64,000 nucleotides of DNA from Filomicrobium sp. (GCA_017792465.1 CP051234.1:2636501-2700500), one strand, 5' to 3'; positions 25,736 through 34,492 are shown, numbered from the stretch's first letter. The notes: a model not told the origin generated them from the sequence alone. Program-made: numbers and translations.

Positions 25736-26475
25736 CGCCTTCACCTGCCAGCAAATCTCAGCGAGCCAAACCGGTCCTGGTGGTCCTCCATCAACGCCAG
25801 TCGTGTTCTGGACGCATCGGCAGATGGTTGATGGAGAATGGGGTCGAAATCGACGAGCGCCGTCCGCTACTCGACGATCCGCTGCCGGACACCCTTGAAA
25901 ACTATTCGGGGGCGATCGTTTTCGGCGGCCCAATGAGCGCGAACTCCGATTGCCCCTATATTCGCCGCGAGATTGACTGGCTCTCTGTGCCGTTGCGCGA
26001 AACAAAGCCGTTCCTGGGCATTTGCCTCGGTGCGCAGCTTCTCGCCAGGCATCTGGGCGCGCGGGTGGCTCCAAACTCTGGGGGCCGGGTGGAGGTTGGT
26101 TATTATCCGCTCGGCGACGCCAAGCTCGATGACCGCAATTTCCATTGGCCCGATCAGGTCTTCCAATACCACTGCGAAGGGTTCGATGTGCCCTGCGGGG
26201 CGGAGCTACTTGTTGAAGGCAATGAGTTTTTTCCCAATCAGGCGTTCTGTTACGGTGAAAAGGCCGTCGGACTGCAATTCCATCCGGAAGTGACTTTCGA
26301 AATGATCCGCCGCTGGTCGTTTGCGGCTGCCGAACACTACGAACGCCCGGGCGCGCGCACGCGGCTGGAAATTGTCGAGGAACACAGTCTGTTTGGGCCC
26401 GATGTCGAAAGCTGGCTCGACTTGTTCATGGACCGCTGGATCAACAGCCGTCTGGGGTTTGTGCCCACCACGTGA
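25732..26475 (+). CDS. Class I glutamine amidotransferase-like protein
   Basis: A 247-residue GATase1 domain protein. The nucleophile elbow GICLGAQLLAR carries the cysteine; FHPEVTFEM carries the His and Glu of the triad. FGGPMSAN and PYIRREIDWL are typical of the stand-alone GMP-synthase-like amidotransferases. In this family some members act on small amines or glutamyl compounds; the substrate here is unknown. The start overlaps the SDR stop by 4 bp. Confidence 0.9.
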   Translation: MTPSPASKSQRAKPVLVVLHQRQSCSGRIGRWLMENGVEIDERRPLLDDPLPDTLENYSGAIVFGGPMSANSDCPYIRREIDWLSVPLRETKPFLGICLGAQLLARHLGARVAPNSGGRVEVGYYPLGDAKLDDRNFHWPDQVFQYHCEGFDVPCGAELLVEGNEFFPNQAFCYGEKAVGLQFHPEVTFEMIRRWSFAAAEHYERPGARTRLEIVEEHSLFGPDVESWLDLFMDRWINSRLGFVPTT

Positions 26476-26627
26476 CGCAGCCGCAACGGCCGGTTCGAAG
26501 TCCTCCAAAGATTAGAGGCGCGGATTTTATTCCCCAAGACGGCTTCGCGTTTGCATTGCAGCAATACTTTTCAGGTTAACTCGACCAGCTGCCGGAATAT
26601 TCAGTTTCGCGTATCCGGCATTCAAGA

Positions 26628-26682
26628 CGCGATGGAGGCTCATTCGGCTTGTTCGGCTTAGAGGGCAACCATCGCGTTTTTT
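26628..26682 (+). terminator. Terminator-like hairpin after the amidotransferase gene
   Basis: An 8-bp stem (26628-26635 with 26669-26676) with a 33-base loop and six T directly after it. It lies about 150 bp after the stop. The long loop is unusual, but the T-run supports termination. Confidence 0.5.
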
Positions 26683-26895
26683 GTTGCGCGCTTCTTTCGT
26701 CAACACGGCGCAAGCGCGTGTTGAGCTGGATGCCCACTGCGCATCCGGGCCCGGACAATCCTCCGCAATGATTTATTGCGCCTTCGGTTGCCCACCGCTC
26801 CTTGCAGTCGCGGCAACCGGCGCCTGACACCATAAGCAGCGCGCTCTGGATGCCCACGGCTCCCGCTGGTCGCCGCATCCGCTGCTTTCTTCTTC

Positions 26896-27047
26896 GCCCT
26901 TCAGGTGCCGACCAGCACCCGGGCGCTCTCTTGTTGGCCCTTCAGGTGCCGACCAGCACCCGGGCGCTCTCTTGTTGGCCCTTCGGGTGCCGACTAGCAC
27001 CCGGGATTTTCTTCTGGGCCCTTCGAATGCCCACTAGGCATCCGGGC
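26896..27047. repeat. Tandem hairpin repeats of about 41 bp
   Basis: Units at 26896-26936 and 26937-26977 are identical (41 bp); 26978-27016 and 27018-27047 are diverged copies. Each contains a small hairpin, GGTGC-CGACCA-GCACC in units 1 and 2, GGGTGC-CGACTA-GCACCC in unit 3, and a GCATCC variant in unit 4, and begins GCCCTTC. Changes are partly compensated across the stems, which suggests the hairpin matters. No unique spacers separate the units, so this is not CRISPR. Confidence 0.85.
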
Positions 27048-27070
27048 CTGGGCACCCGGGGCAGGGGACG

Positions 27071-27102
27071 AAAAAAAATCCCGGCGACGAGCGCCGGGAT
27101 TT
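27071..27102 (-). terminator. Terminator of the TonB-dependent receptor gene
   Basis: Perfect 10-bp stem (27076-27085 with 27093-27102) with a 7-base loop; on the minus strand it is followed by a run of eight T. It lies 45 bp after the receptor stop. Confidence 0.88.
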
Positions 27103-27146
27103 AGGTTCGGGTGGGGTAATTGCTCAGAATTCCGAGCCCGCTGTCC

Positions 27147-29609
27147 TTAGAAGCGGACTTTCATGCCGCCGTAGGCTGCGACTGGCGCGGCAGGCACGAT
27201 CGAGCGTGGGTTGTTGAATTCAAAGCCGGCTGGAAGATCCTCAGTGACCGGGGCTTCGTCAGCTTCGAACAGCGTTCCGAACAACCCGTACTGGGTGTCG
27301 AAGACGTTGTTGACGAAACCAAAGAGCTGAACCTGCTCGGTGACTTGATACGTTGTTTTCAAGTCGACACGGGCGTAAGCGTCGGTCTTCTCAAGAGCAT
27401 TGATCTCATCGCCGAGGAGGTACTGGCCGCCCGACGCAATCAAGTCGGCACCGAACATCCACTTATCGGTGATCATGTATTCAAACCCGGCTTTGAAACG
27501 ATGCGCAGGAATGTTCGACAGTTTGTCACCGGCCTTGACCTGGATACAGATTTCTTCTTCCGGATCGCTTGAGCACGGGCCTGCGAGCGGGTGTGCAGGC
27601 GACTGGAACTCGAGATCATCCAAGTACGTCGCGTGAACGTAGGCGTAGCTGGCATAAAGCGAGAATTTCTCCTGCCAGGCGTAGCTCATGCGAGCTTCAA
27701 TACCCTGGCGGAGCGTGTTGCCGCCGTTGAAGAAGAACCCGCGACCGGTCACGTTCGAGTTGACGAACAGGATGTCATCTTCGTTTTCAGTCCGGAAGTA
27801 ACCGACGCCGTAAGTGAACTTCTGATCACCCGAGGACGAATTGAGTTCACCGCGGACGCCCGCTTCTACTGTGCGCGAAACAACCTGATCAAGCGGAGGG
27901 TCGTCAGTCAGGAAGCTTTCGATTGGACAAGGGTTGTCGGGGTTAGCGCAAGCGAGTTCGGCCGGCGTTGGAGCGCGGTTGGATTCTGAGTAGCCGGCGA
28001 ACACCTGAAGGCCGGGCATGAACTTATATGTTGCGCCGACATTCGGGTTAAACCGCTCGAACGTGTGGTTCGACGTGATCCCGTCGAAATTGCCTGTGAG
28101 GTCGACGAGATCGACTTTGGCGTAGTTAAAACGACCGCCGACGGTGACGGCAAGCGCATCGGTCACGTCCATCGTATTGGTGAAGTAGACGCCGAGGTAT
28201 TCGGTGTCGACGTCAACATCGCGAGGTGCGAAGTCATCATCGGTCAATATGATCCCGGAACCTTGGACCACGTACCGTGGGCCAATGACGCCAAGCTCGG
28301 ATGAGGTTTTGTATCTGACGTTGCCCCGGTCATAGCTGACGCCGACAAGGAACTGGTTTGGACGGTTGAAGAGTTGCATCTTCTCGACAGCCTGAAGCGA
28401 ACCGCCCCAGCTCTCGGCCTTCTGGTTGATCCGGTCGATCACCCCGAACGGCTCTTCACCGACATCGTCTTCTTCAATGAGTTCGCCGTTGGCAAGTCTG
28501 AGAGCCTCAAGAGCGAGGTTTTGAACCGAATCGCCGTCGACGTCTTCTTCAGAACACAGGTTCTCGTCGCTAAGTCCATTGTTCGTCAGGACGGTATTGA
28601 TTTCGGCCGCCGTAGGCTCTCGACCGAGTGCATCTTCCAGAGCTTCTTCAGTTACTTCGCCGCAGCCCTCAGCCTCAAGGACGTTGCCGTCGATGACCGA
28701 GGATTTAAAACGGCGATAGTAGGCCAGACCGGAAACCTGCAGCGTTTCGGTGACATCGACCTTGGCGTTGATGGACGGCATCAAAACTTCAAGGTCAGTG
28801 ACCTGAGGTGACGTAAACGTGCGGTCATAGCTGATGTCGAGGAGTTCTTGAGGCGTCGCTGCGGTCACACCCGCTGATGTCTTGGCCCAGGTCAGGTTGA
28901 TGTGGGCCTCGACTTTCGAGCCTTTGGCGCCGAGGTCGGCATACATGCGGTCGGCTTCAGCCGGGGAGAAATCGCGCCAGCCGTCTTCATCAATATGCTG
29001 ACCGGCGAAGTAGAACGCCCATGGCCCGCTCTGAATACCGATCTGGGTGCCGACTTCCTTATAGCCATACGAGCCAAACTTGCCTTCGATTTCGACGCCC
29101 TGAAATTCAAAGCCATCCTTCATGCGAATGACGGCAGCGCCACCCAAGGCGTTCAGACCGTAAACCGGGTTGCCGGAAACAACCGCGATATCGGAAATCC
29201 CGTTGGTCGGGATCAAGTCCCAGTTGACGACGTCGCCGAAGACCTCGTTGACGCGAATTCCGTTCTGATAAACGGCCATGCCCTGCGGGAAGCCGGTGAT
29301 CGAACCCGCACCGAAGCCACGGTAGTCAAGTTGCGAACGAATGTTGGATCCGCCAGCGTCGATGAGAAGAACCCCGGGAACCTTCTTGGAAAGAACATCC
29401 TGAATGTCGTTGCGACCGTTTTCAGCAATGGTTTCGCTGTCAACCAAGGTCACGCCGCCGGGCACTTTATCTATCTGAATGGTGCCGCCACCTGGCGCTG
29501 CCGGGATGTCGATGACAATCCCTTCAAGGACTTGCTGGGCTTGGGCGTGGGTCACCGATACGCTCAAGGCACCCAAAACCGCCGCAGCAAATTTTAGCTG
29601 CTTCGTCAT
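27147..29609 (-). CDS. TonB-dependent outer membrane receptor
   Basis: An 820-residue receptor that uses proton-motive energy passed by TonB to import a ligand. It has a signal peptide (to about residue 25, HAQAQ), a plug domain (IQDVLSKKVPGVLL, SQLDYRGFGAGSITG, NALGGAAVIRMKDG), and a beta-barrel ending YGGMKVRF with the terminal Phe typical of BAM substrates. An acidic insertion with two Cys (about residues 312-360) forms a predicted outer loop. The substrate is unknown. ATG 29609 is preceded by GGGGGAA and begins a normal signal peptide, so the upstream start at 29735 is rejected. A dedicated exbB-exbD-exbD-tonB operon lies just upstream on the same strand. Confidence 0.93.
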   Translation of the reverse strand: MTKQLKFAAAVLGALSVSVTHAQAQQVLEGIVIDIPAAPGGGTIQIDKVPGGVTLVDSETIAENGRNDIQDVLSKKVPGVLLIDAGGSNIRSQLDYRGFGAGSITGFPQGMAVYQNGIRVNEVFGDVVNWDLIPTNGISDIAVVSGNPVYGLNALGGAAVIRMKDGFEFQGVEIEGKFGSYGYKEVGTQIGIQSGPWAFYFAGQHIDEDGWRDFSPAEADRMYADLGAKGSKVEAHINLTWAKTSAGVTAATPQELLDISYDRTFTSPQVTDLEVLMPSINAKVDVTETLQVSGLAYYRRFKSSVIDGNVLEAEGCGEVTEEALEDALGREPTAAEINTVLTNNGLSDENLCSEEDVDGDSVQNLALEALRLANGELIEEDDVGEEPFGVIDRINQKAESWGGSLQAVEKMQLFNRPNQFLVGVSYDRGNVRYKTSSELGVIGPRYVVQGSGIILTDDDFAPRDVDVDTEYLGVYFTNTMDVTDALAVTVGGRFNYAKVDLVDLTGNFDGITSNHTFERFNPNVGATYKFMPGLQVFAGYSESNRAPTPAELACANPDNPCPIESFLTDDPPLDQVVSRTVEAGVRGELNSSSGDQKFTYGVGYFRTENEDDILFVNSNVTGRGFFFNGGNTLRQGIEARMSYAWQEKFSLYASYAYVHATYLDDLEFQSPAHPLAGPCSSDPEEEICIQVKAGDKLSNIPAHRFKAGFEYMITDKWMFGADLIASGGQYLLGDEINALEKTDAYARVDLKTTYQVTEQVQLFGFVNNVFDTQYGLFGTLFEADEAPVTEDLPAGFEFNNPRSIVPAAPVAAYGGMKVRF

Positions 29610-30023
29610 TTTGATTTCCCCCTCATACAGACCCTCAGATCGGGACTGGCAAACTTTAGTCTCTCGACCAAGAATCGCTGATTCATCTGATCTGACATTT
29701 TTGTACAGGTGGGGAATTCGCCACGTAAATGCCAAATTTCAAGCCAGTTTTTGCCTGTTTTTCCCAAAGGCCCGTTTCATGCGGGTTTCAGCACGTGATG
29801 AAATCGCAACAGTAATAAAGTAACTGTTTTGGGGACGATGTTGGAAAACTTGATGGGCGGAAGTCCCATTATTTTCGGGAAAAATTCCTAATGCCTTGCG
29901 GGAGCGGAAAAATCTCAGTTCAAGCACAATTGGCTTTGAGCCGTGAGAACAATGACTTTACGTCGTCATTTCGCGACTTAGCGAAAAGGCGTGGAAACCA
30001 ATTCATGCAACTGGATCGAGTCT
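29610..30023. other. Promoter region of the receptor gene
   Basis: The 414 bp between tonB and the receptor gene carries no convincing gene. It holds the operator-like element at 29876 and an inverted repeat AACAGT-N9-ACTGTT at 29808-29828. Confidence 0.5.
29876..29890. promoter_or_regulatory. Operator-like element upstream of the receptor gene
   Basis: CGGGAAAAATTCCTA, 12 of 15 identical to the perfect palindrome at 32813-32827 upstream of exbB. It lies 267 bp before the receptor ATG. The binding protein is unknown. Confidence 0.4.
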
Positions 30024-30806
30024 TCAGCGGAAGCTGATCGAGACCGAAAAGGAACGACTTCCCATGCCGGCAGGCGGGCGAGGGAATGAGGTTCCGCGGA
30101 CAGCCGACTTGACGGCGCCGGTGAGCGAACTCGGGCCGCGAGCGCTGACAGACGTCACCCGTCCCGATGAGGAGATTCTCACGGTCACTGTGACTCTCCC
30201 CTTTTGACGCCCAGCCCGGCGAGCAGCCGACGCGATGCGGCTGCGCACTTTCGAACCGTAACTGGCGATTGCAGAAGCGCTGGCGCGACCTCTGCGCTTG
30301 GATCTGCCTGCATTGCCTTTTTTGGAGTTGCCGCGGTTCCTGGTTGTGCGCCTACCGGACGACTTCTTGGTTTTGCGCGTCTTTTTGCGCTTAACCGTTT
30401 TGGTTTTGACCTTCTTCTTCGGTTTAGCTTCTTCGACAGGCTTGGCCTGCAAAGTCGGTGCCGGCTCGCTCGTCTCGACCTTTTTCGTCGGCGTCGTCGG
30501 GATGGCTTCGACGGCGGTTACGGTATCTGGGACTTCGACGGGCGCGGTTGCGGCGAGCTTCACCGGCTCGCTGGCCTCGACCGTTTCGACGGGTTCGGCG
30601 GCGGCTTGTTTCTCAATGACGGGGCGGTCGGACACTTCGAGCGGCTGGCCAAGGACACCTGCCAGAGAGTCGGCCATCTCGATCCGCGGGCCCGTCGACT
30701 GCGGAGAGGAGTCGGAGAGACTTGGTTGATAAGTCAGCAGCAGCGCCGCGTGCAGCGCTAAGGCGAAGACCCCGGCCATCAGCCAATGTGCAAATTTGAG
30801 CCTCAT
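30024..30806 (-). CDS. tonB: TonB energy-transducing protein
   Basis: A 260-residue inner-membrane protein that spans the periplasm and contacts TonB-dependent receptors. One N-terminal membrane helix (about 9-27, LMAGVFALALHAALLLTY), a Pro/Glu-rich then very Lys/Arg-rich spacer (about 50-190), and a C-terminal TonB domain (about 190-260, with GRVTVTVRISSSGRVTSVSARG). The usual proline-rich stretch is replaced by a KKTRKTKKSSGRR-type basic region. It is the last gene of the exbB-exbD-exbD-tonB operon, 6 bp after exbD2. Confidence 0.88.
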   Translation of the reverse strand: MRLKFAHWLMAGVFALALHAALLLTYQPSLSDSSPQSTGPRIEMADSLAGVLGQPLEVSDRPVIEKQAAAEPVETVEASEPVKLAATAPVEVPDTVTAVEAIPTTPTKKVETSEPAPTLQAKPVEEAKPKKKVKTKTVKRKKTRKTKKSSGRRTTRNRGNSKKGNAGRSKRRGRASASAIASYGSKVRSRIASAARRAGRQKGRVTVTVRISSSGRVTSVSARGPSSLTGAVKSAVRGTSFPRPPAGMGSRSFSVSISFR

Positions 30807-30812
30807 CGTCGT

Positions 30813-31217
30813 CTATCGCGCCTTCTGGGTCAGGAGTTTGACATTACTGATGCCGGCGGCATTGGCTTGGGTGACAACTTCGATCAGGCGATCAGCCGGC
30901 ATCGCTCGGTCGGCGACGAGTGTGACGCCCCGGTCGGGGTCATCGGCAGCCCAGGCGGTGAACTGGCGCTGCAGTTCTTCGGGGCCGACCTCCTGTCCGC
31001 CAAGCACCGCCGTTCCATCGCTTCTTAAGACCGCCATGCGCAGACCGGAGCCAGCTGTCCCCGCACGTACAGCCTCGGCAAGCTTGATCTGGCGGTCGCT
31101 GAAGGGCCGGATCGTGCTGGCGGCAAGAAAGAAGATCAACATCAAGAAGATGACGTTGATGAGCGGAATGAGATTCTCGCCGGGGTCTTTCTTCTGTGGC
31201 TGGACCTTGAAACGCAT
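30813..31217 (-). CDS. exbD: ExbD/TolR-family protein (second copy)
   Basis: A 134-residue motor subunit with a single membrane helix (about 16-37, LIPLINVIFLMLIFFLAAST) and a periplasmic domain. The conserved membrane aspartate of ExbD (D in LIDVVF) is replaced by Asn here: the segment reads LIPLINVIFL. The first ExbD copy keeps the Asp. The upstream ExbD gene ends 38 bp before and tonB starts 6 bp after. A pair of ExbD proteins occurs in several alternative TonB systems. Confidence 0.88.
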   Translation of the reverse strand: MRFKVQPQKKDPGENLIPLINVIFLMLIFFLAASTIRPFSDRQIKLAEAVRAGTAGSGLRMAVLRSDGTAVLGGQEVGPEELQRQFTAWAADDPDRGVTLVADRAMPADRLIEVVTQANAAGISNVKLLTQKAR

Positions 31218-31255
31218 GAGTTCGGCGAATTCCTTTAAGTATCGGTTCGATGCGA

Positions 31256-31642
31256 TCAGCGTACGACGACGACGCTCTTGAGCGGCGCAGTCTTGGTAAC
31301 TTCCAGAACTTTCACGAGATCCTGGACCTGTGCGCTTTTTGCCGGCTGGACGACCGCGCGGGTCACGCCCTTGCCGATGAGATCATCGATTTGGGCCCTG
31401 ACCCCATCTAGGCCGACCTGTTGACCGTTGATGCGGATGTCCTGGAGGCCACGCACCTGGATGATGGCGATCTCAGCAAGGTTGCCGCCCTGCCCGCCGC
31501 CACGAGCGCCTGAAATCGGCATGGCGGAGAACTTAAGGAACGTCGAAGCCAACATGAAAAAGATCAGCAACAGGAAGACCACATCGATGAGCGGCGTCAG
31601 GCCAATCGTCGATTTCCTGCGCTCGAAACTACTCAGCTGCAT
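31256..31642 (-). CDS. exbD: ExbD/TolR-family protein (first copy)
   Basis: A 128-residue motor subunit with one membrane helix. The segment LTPLIDVVFLLLIFFMLAST carries the proton-conducting Asp. ATG 31642 begins MQLSSFERRK and overlaps the exbB end by 14 bp; a longer start at 31690 would overlap it by 62 bp. GGAGGAG lies upstream inside exbB. Translation is probably coupled to exbB. Confidence 0.92.
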   Translation of the reverse strand: MQLSSFERRKSTIGLTPLIDVVFLLLIFFMLASTFLKFSAMPISGARGGGQGGNLAEIAIIQVRGLQDIRINGQQVGLDGVRAQIDDLIGKGVTRAVVQPAKSAQVQDLVKVLEVTKTAPLKSVVVVR

Positions 31643-32606
31643 GCGGTACGCGCGCTCCTCCGTCTCCTGAGGGCAGACGAACGGTTGCATCGGTTGCCTT
31701 ACGCGTGAACAAGCCGGTCAGCGCAGCTTCCATATTCTCCTTCTCGCGTTCGATCCGGCCTTCGAACCAGGTGTTGACGAAGGCCATCGGAATGGCGACC
31801 GCGAGGCCGACGGCGGTCGTCAGCAAGGCCACCCAGATGCCGCCTGCGAGAACGGTCGGATCGGCTTCGGCACCGGCATCCTGCAACGCCTGGAAGGCGG
31901 AGATCATGCCCAGAACCGTCCCGAACAGCCCGAGAAGCGGAGCGATTTGAACCGTAGAATCGATGACGCGCATGTAGGAGCGAAGCCCGGACAGCTGGTT
32001 CATCGCGACGCGTTCGACGTCTTCACGGACGGTTTTTTCATCATGGCGGTTCAAAAGGCCGCGCATGCCATGGGCAACAACGACAGCTGACGGCGTGCCG
32101 GAACTGCTGACGGCGTCATAGGCCTCCTGGTGCTGACCGGCGATCCACAGATCCAGAGCGCGGCTTGTCGCGGACGTGGAGCCGACGCGATACCAGGCAA
32201 ACTGAATGAGCTTGAGGAACGTGACGGTGACCGCAAAAATCGACATCACCATCAAGATGATGACGACCGGGCCGCCTTTGTCGATCAGATCGAGGCCTTG
32301 TTGTAGATCCAGCCCCATGAACTGCATGGACGGGTCAGCGTTCACCGGGATGTCAATGCTCGCCGGGATGTCGGCGTCCATTGGGATGTCGCCGCTCGGC
32401 GGGGTCGTGAATGAATCGGTCGCCTGTTGGAGCACTTCATCCGCAGGCGGAGGGGATTGGACGGCCTGGGCGGCCCCGTCTGCTCCGTCCGGAACCTGCG
32501 CTGGAGCCGCTGGAGCTACAGTTGCAGGTGCTTCTGCACCGACTGTCGGCGCGTCTGCGGCCGGCTGGGCAGCTTGGGCCAATATGAAGGGTTGTGTTCC
32601 TGCCAC
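31629..32606 (-). CDS. exbB: ExbB/TolQ/MotA-family proton channel protein
   Basis: A 325-residue inner-membrane motor subunit. After a signal-like, Pro/Ala-rich N-terminal extension (about 1-105), three membrane helices follow: about 112-136 (GPVVIILMVMSIFAVTVTFLKL), about 217-240 (IAPLLGLFGTVLGMISAF) and about 258-283 (LLTTAVGLAVAIPMAF). The GLFGTVLGMI motif is diagnostic. The GTG start at 32606 has AGGAG 7 bases upstream. The periplasmic extension is longer than in E. coli ExbB and is seen in some alphaproteobacterial homologues. It heads the operon exbB-exbD-exbD-tonB. Confidence 0.92.
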   Translation of the reverse strand: MAGTQPFILAQAAQPAADAPTVGAEAPATVAPAAPAQVPDGADGAAQAVQSPPPADEVLQQATDSFTTPPSGDIPMDADIPASIDIPVNADPSMQFMGLDLQQGLDLIDKGGPVVIILMVMSIFAVTVTFLKLIQFAWYRVGSTSATSRALDLWIAGQHQEAYDAVSSSGTPSAVVVAHGMRGLLNRHDEKTVREDVERVAMNQLSGLRSYMRVIDSTVQIAPLLGLFGTVLGMISAFQALQDAGAEADPTVLAGGIWVALLTTAVGLAVAIPMAFVNTWFEGRIEREKENMEAALTGLFTRKATDATVRLPSGDGGARVPHAAE

Positions 32607-33020
32607 GCGATGCTCCTAGAAGACTTCTTGACGCTTTTTGTATACTAATAGCCGCAAGCCATGTCGCAGTGCAAGTAAACTGCTTCCTTGGCTAGATCAT
32701 GCCCTTTATGAGAGCACGATACGGATTAACGCAATCCCTGTACCCAACTAGCGTCTATGAAAGTTATCTTTTCCGATCCCGGGCTCACAGCTGAGTTAAT
32801 TCCCGATTTTTGCGGGAATAATTCCCGGTCCGAGCTTTGAGGTGTCGCGGTGCGTCGCTTCACTGAGGCTGGAAAGAATGTCTTTACTCGCCGGTTGCTC
32901 TTTACAGGTTCAACGGGTTATCCGAACAAGGTCACAAAGATGCGTCATTTTCTGGCGAAACAAGAAATGGGACGGAGGACGTCGGACGTGGGATTTTCAA
33001 AGTCTGGGTATGGTGCGCTC
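32607..33020. other. Divergent promoter region of exbB and the exported protein
   Basis: The 414-bp gap has no clear gene. It contains the palindromic operator at 32799-32827. The open frame of the plus-strand gene extends back to 32850, but the upstream codons do not look like an exported protein. Confidence 0.5.
32799..32827. promoter_or_regulatory. Operator-like triple half-site upstream of exbB
   Basis: ATTCCCG (32799-32805), seven bases, then CGGGAAT-A-ATTCCCG (32813-32827), a perfect 15-bp palindrome. A diverged copy of the palindrome lies upstream of the receptor gene at 29876. It is 207 bp before the exbB GTG and could also serve the divergent gene at 33021. Confidence 0.5.
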
Positions 33021-33464
33021 ATGATTGAGCTATTTCGTGGTTTTGTGTTCGCCGGGTTTGTCGCCTTTGGGGCGGTGGCGCTGAGCGGTGCGGTTTCCGC
33101 CCAGGACGCTGGGGCTCCCGTCAAAGTCGAGCTGAATAAGCTCAAGGCGTCTGATGCCGGGTGCACGATCTACGTTGTGGTCGACAACAAGGCGGACAAT
33201 GCATTCAAGAATTTCAGCCTCGATCTGGTGTTGTTCAATACCAGCGGGATCGTCGATCACCGTGTTTCTGTCGATCTGGGGCCGCTGCGCAAGCAAAAGC
33301 AGGTCGTCAAGGTGTTCGACTTGAAAGACGTGAAATGCGACGGGATCGGCCGTTTCCTCGTTAACGACATCAACGAGTGCAACAGCGACGCCGGTGTGGT
33401 TGATAACTGCTTCGCGCGGCTGGAAGTCTCTTCGGTCGTTGAAAAAACCAAATTCATGAAGTGA
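33021..33464 (+). CDS. Exported protein of unknown function
   Basis: A 147-residue protein with a signal peptide (about 1-28, FRGFVFAGFVAFGAVALSGAVSAQ) and a mature domain of about 120 residues containing three Cys (CTIYVVVDN, KCDGIG, NECNS ... DNCF). The middle reads like a beta-sandwich with NKADNAFKNFSLDLVLFN. No family name was recognised. ATG 33021 begins the signal peptide; longer starts at 32850 or 32940 have no such support. It is divergent from exbB across the operator region and may share its control (inference). It is followed by a clear terminator. Confidence 0.7.
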   Translation: MIELFRGFVFAGFVAFGAVALSGAVSAQDAGAPVKVELNKLKASDAGCTIYVVVDNKADNAFKNFSLDLVLFNTSGIVDHRVSVDLGPLRKQKQVVKVFDLKDVKCDGIGRFLVNDINECNSDAGVVDNCFARLEVSSVVEKTKFMK

Positions 33465-33510
33465 TGCAGGCCCGACCGCCTGACACGGACAGCTCAAGAT
33501 ACTGATTAGG

Positions 33511-33548
33511 TGCCGCGGCGGCTGACATGCGCTGCGGCATCTTTTTTT
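33511..33548 (+). terminator. Terminator after the exported-protein gene
   Basis: A 10-bp stem (33511-33520 with 33530-33539, one G.U pair) and a 9-base loop, followed by TC and seven T. Confidence 0.8.
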
Positions 33549-33589
33549 GCGATCTCGTTGCGATGATCAGGGGCTGACGGGCAGCGGTC

Positions 33590-34348
33590 TCAGCCGCGCC
33601 CCTCGAATGGCATCGTGGTGGCCTTGATCGTCATATTGAGGACGTTGGTGTCGAGCGGCAGGTTGGCCATGTAGAGCACGGCGCTGGCGACATGGGCGAC
33701 GTCCATGCGTGCTTCGGGGCGCTTTTGGCCGTCAGCCTGGAGAATGCCGGTGGCGAAGGATTCGGTCATTTCCGTCGCGGCGTTGCCGATATCGATCTGA
33801 GAACACGCGATGTTAAACGCGCGCCCGTCGAGAGCGATCGATTTGGTGAGACCGGTGATTGCGTGTTTGGTCGACGTGTAGGGCGCTGACAAGGGGCGCG
33901 GCGTATGGGCGGAAATCGAGCCGTTGTTGATGATGCGGCCGCCCTGGGGATCTTGTGCCTTCATCTGCTTGATGGCTTCCTGGCAGCAATAGAACACGCC
34001 AGACAGGTTGACCGAAACGACCTTACGCCACTCGTCGGCGGTCAGTTCTTCCATCGGCTTGGCGGGCGCCCCGATACCGGCGTTGTTGAACAGAACGTCC
34101 AGACGCCCGAAGGCCTGGCGGACATCTGTGAAGAGCGCCTTGACCGACAGGGGATCGGCGACATCGGTCGGCACTGCGCGCATTTCGCCGCCGCCACTTG
34201 CCGCCTTCGATATCGTTTCTTCCAGGCTTGAGCGATGGCGTCCGGCGAGGGCGACGTTGTAATTTGCGGCTTGCAAGGCGAGTGCGACGGCGCGGCCGAT
34301 GCCGGAGCCACCTCCTGTAACGATTGCTACTCGCGTTGAATCAGACAT
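33590..34348 (-). CDS. Short-chain dehydrogenase/reductase
   Basis: A 252-residue classical SDR with TGGGSGIG (about 11-18), NNAG, the catalytic Ser in INNGSISA and Tyr/Lys in [12 protein letters not shown]. Substrate unknown; its place after etfB-etfA-hbd on the same strand (144 bp after hbd) suggests acyl- or hydroxyacyl-metabolism. The family is too broad to name a reaction. Confidence 0.92.
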   Translation of the reverse strand: MSDSTRVAIVTGGGSGIGRAVALALQAANYNVALAGRHRSSLEETISKAASGGGEMRAVPTDVADPLSVKALFTDVRQAFGRLDVLFNNAGIGAPAKPMEELTADEWRKVVSVNLSGVFYCCQEAIKQMKAQDPQGGRIINNGSISAHTPRPLSAPYTSTKHAITGLTKSIALDGRAFNIACSQIDIGNAATEMTESFATGILQADGQKRPEARMDVAHVASAVLYMANLPLDTNVLNMTIKATTMPFEGRG

Positions 34349-34492
34349 GGGATAGCCTCAATGAAAAGGGCGGCATGGGCCGCCCGATTGTTCGTCTATT
34401 GGATTTGCACGGGGGTCATCCCGGTTTCGCAAATCGCATGGTGGAATTGCGCCGGCGCCGGTCGCCGAAACGATCCAAGCTCCTTAGGGCGC

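Larger units (their letters stand above)
26476..27146. other. Repeat-rich intergenic region
   Basis: The 671 bp between the convergent amidotransferase and receptor genes has no convincing gene. It contains a terminator-like hairpin, many short hairpins of the type GGATGC-N7-GCATCC (first at 26728-26746), the tandem repeat at 26896-27047, and the receptor terminator. Confidence 0.7.

Noticed and set aside
26896-27047. Possible CRISPR array
   Set aside because: The units are directly tandem and share their whole sequence; there are no unique spacers and no cas genes.
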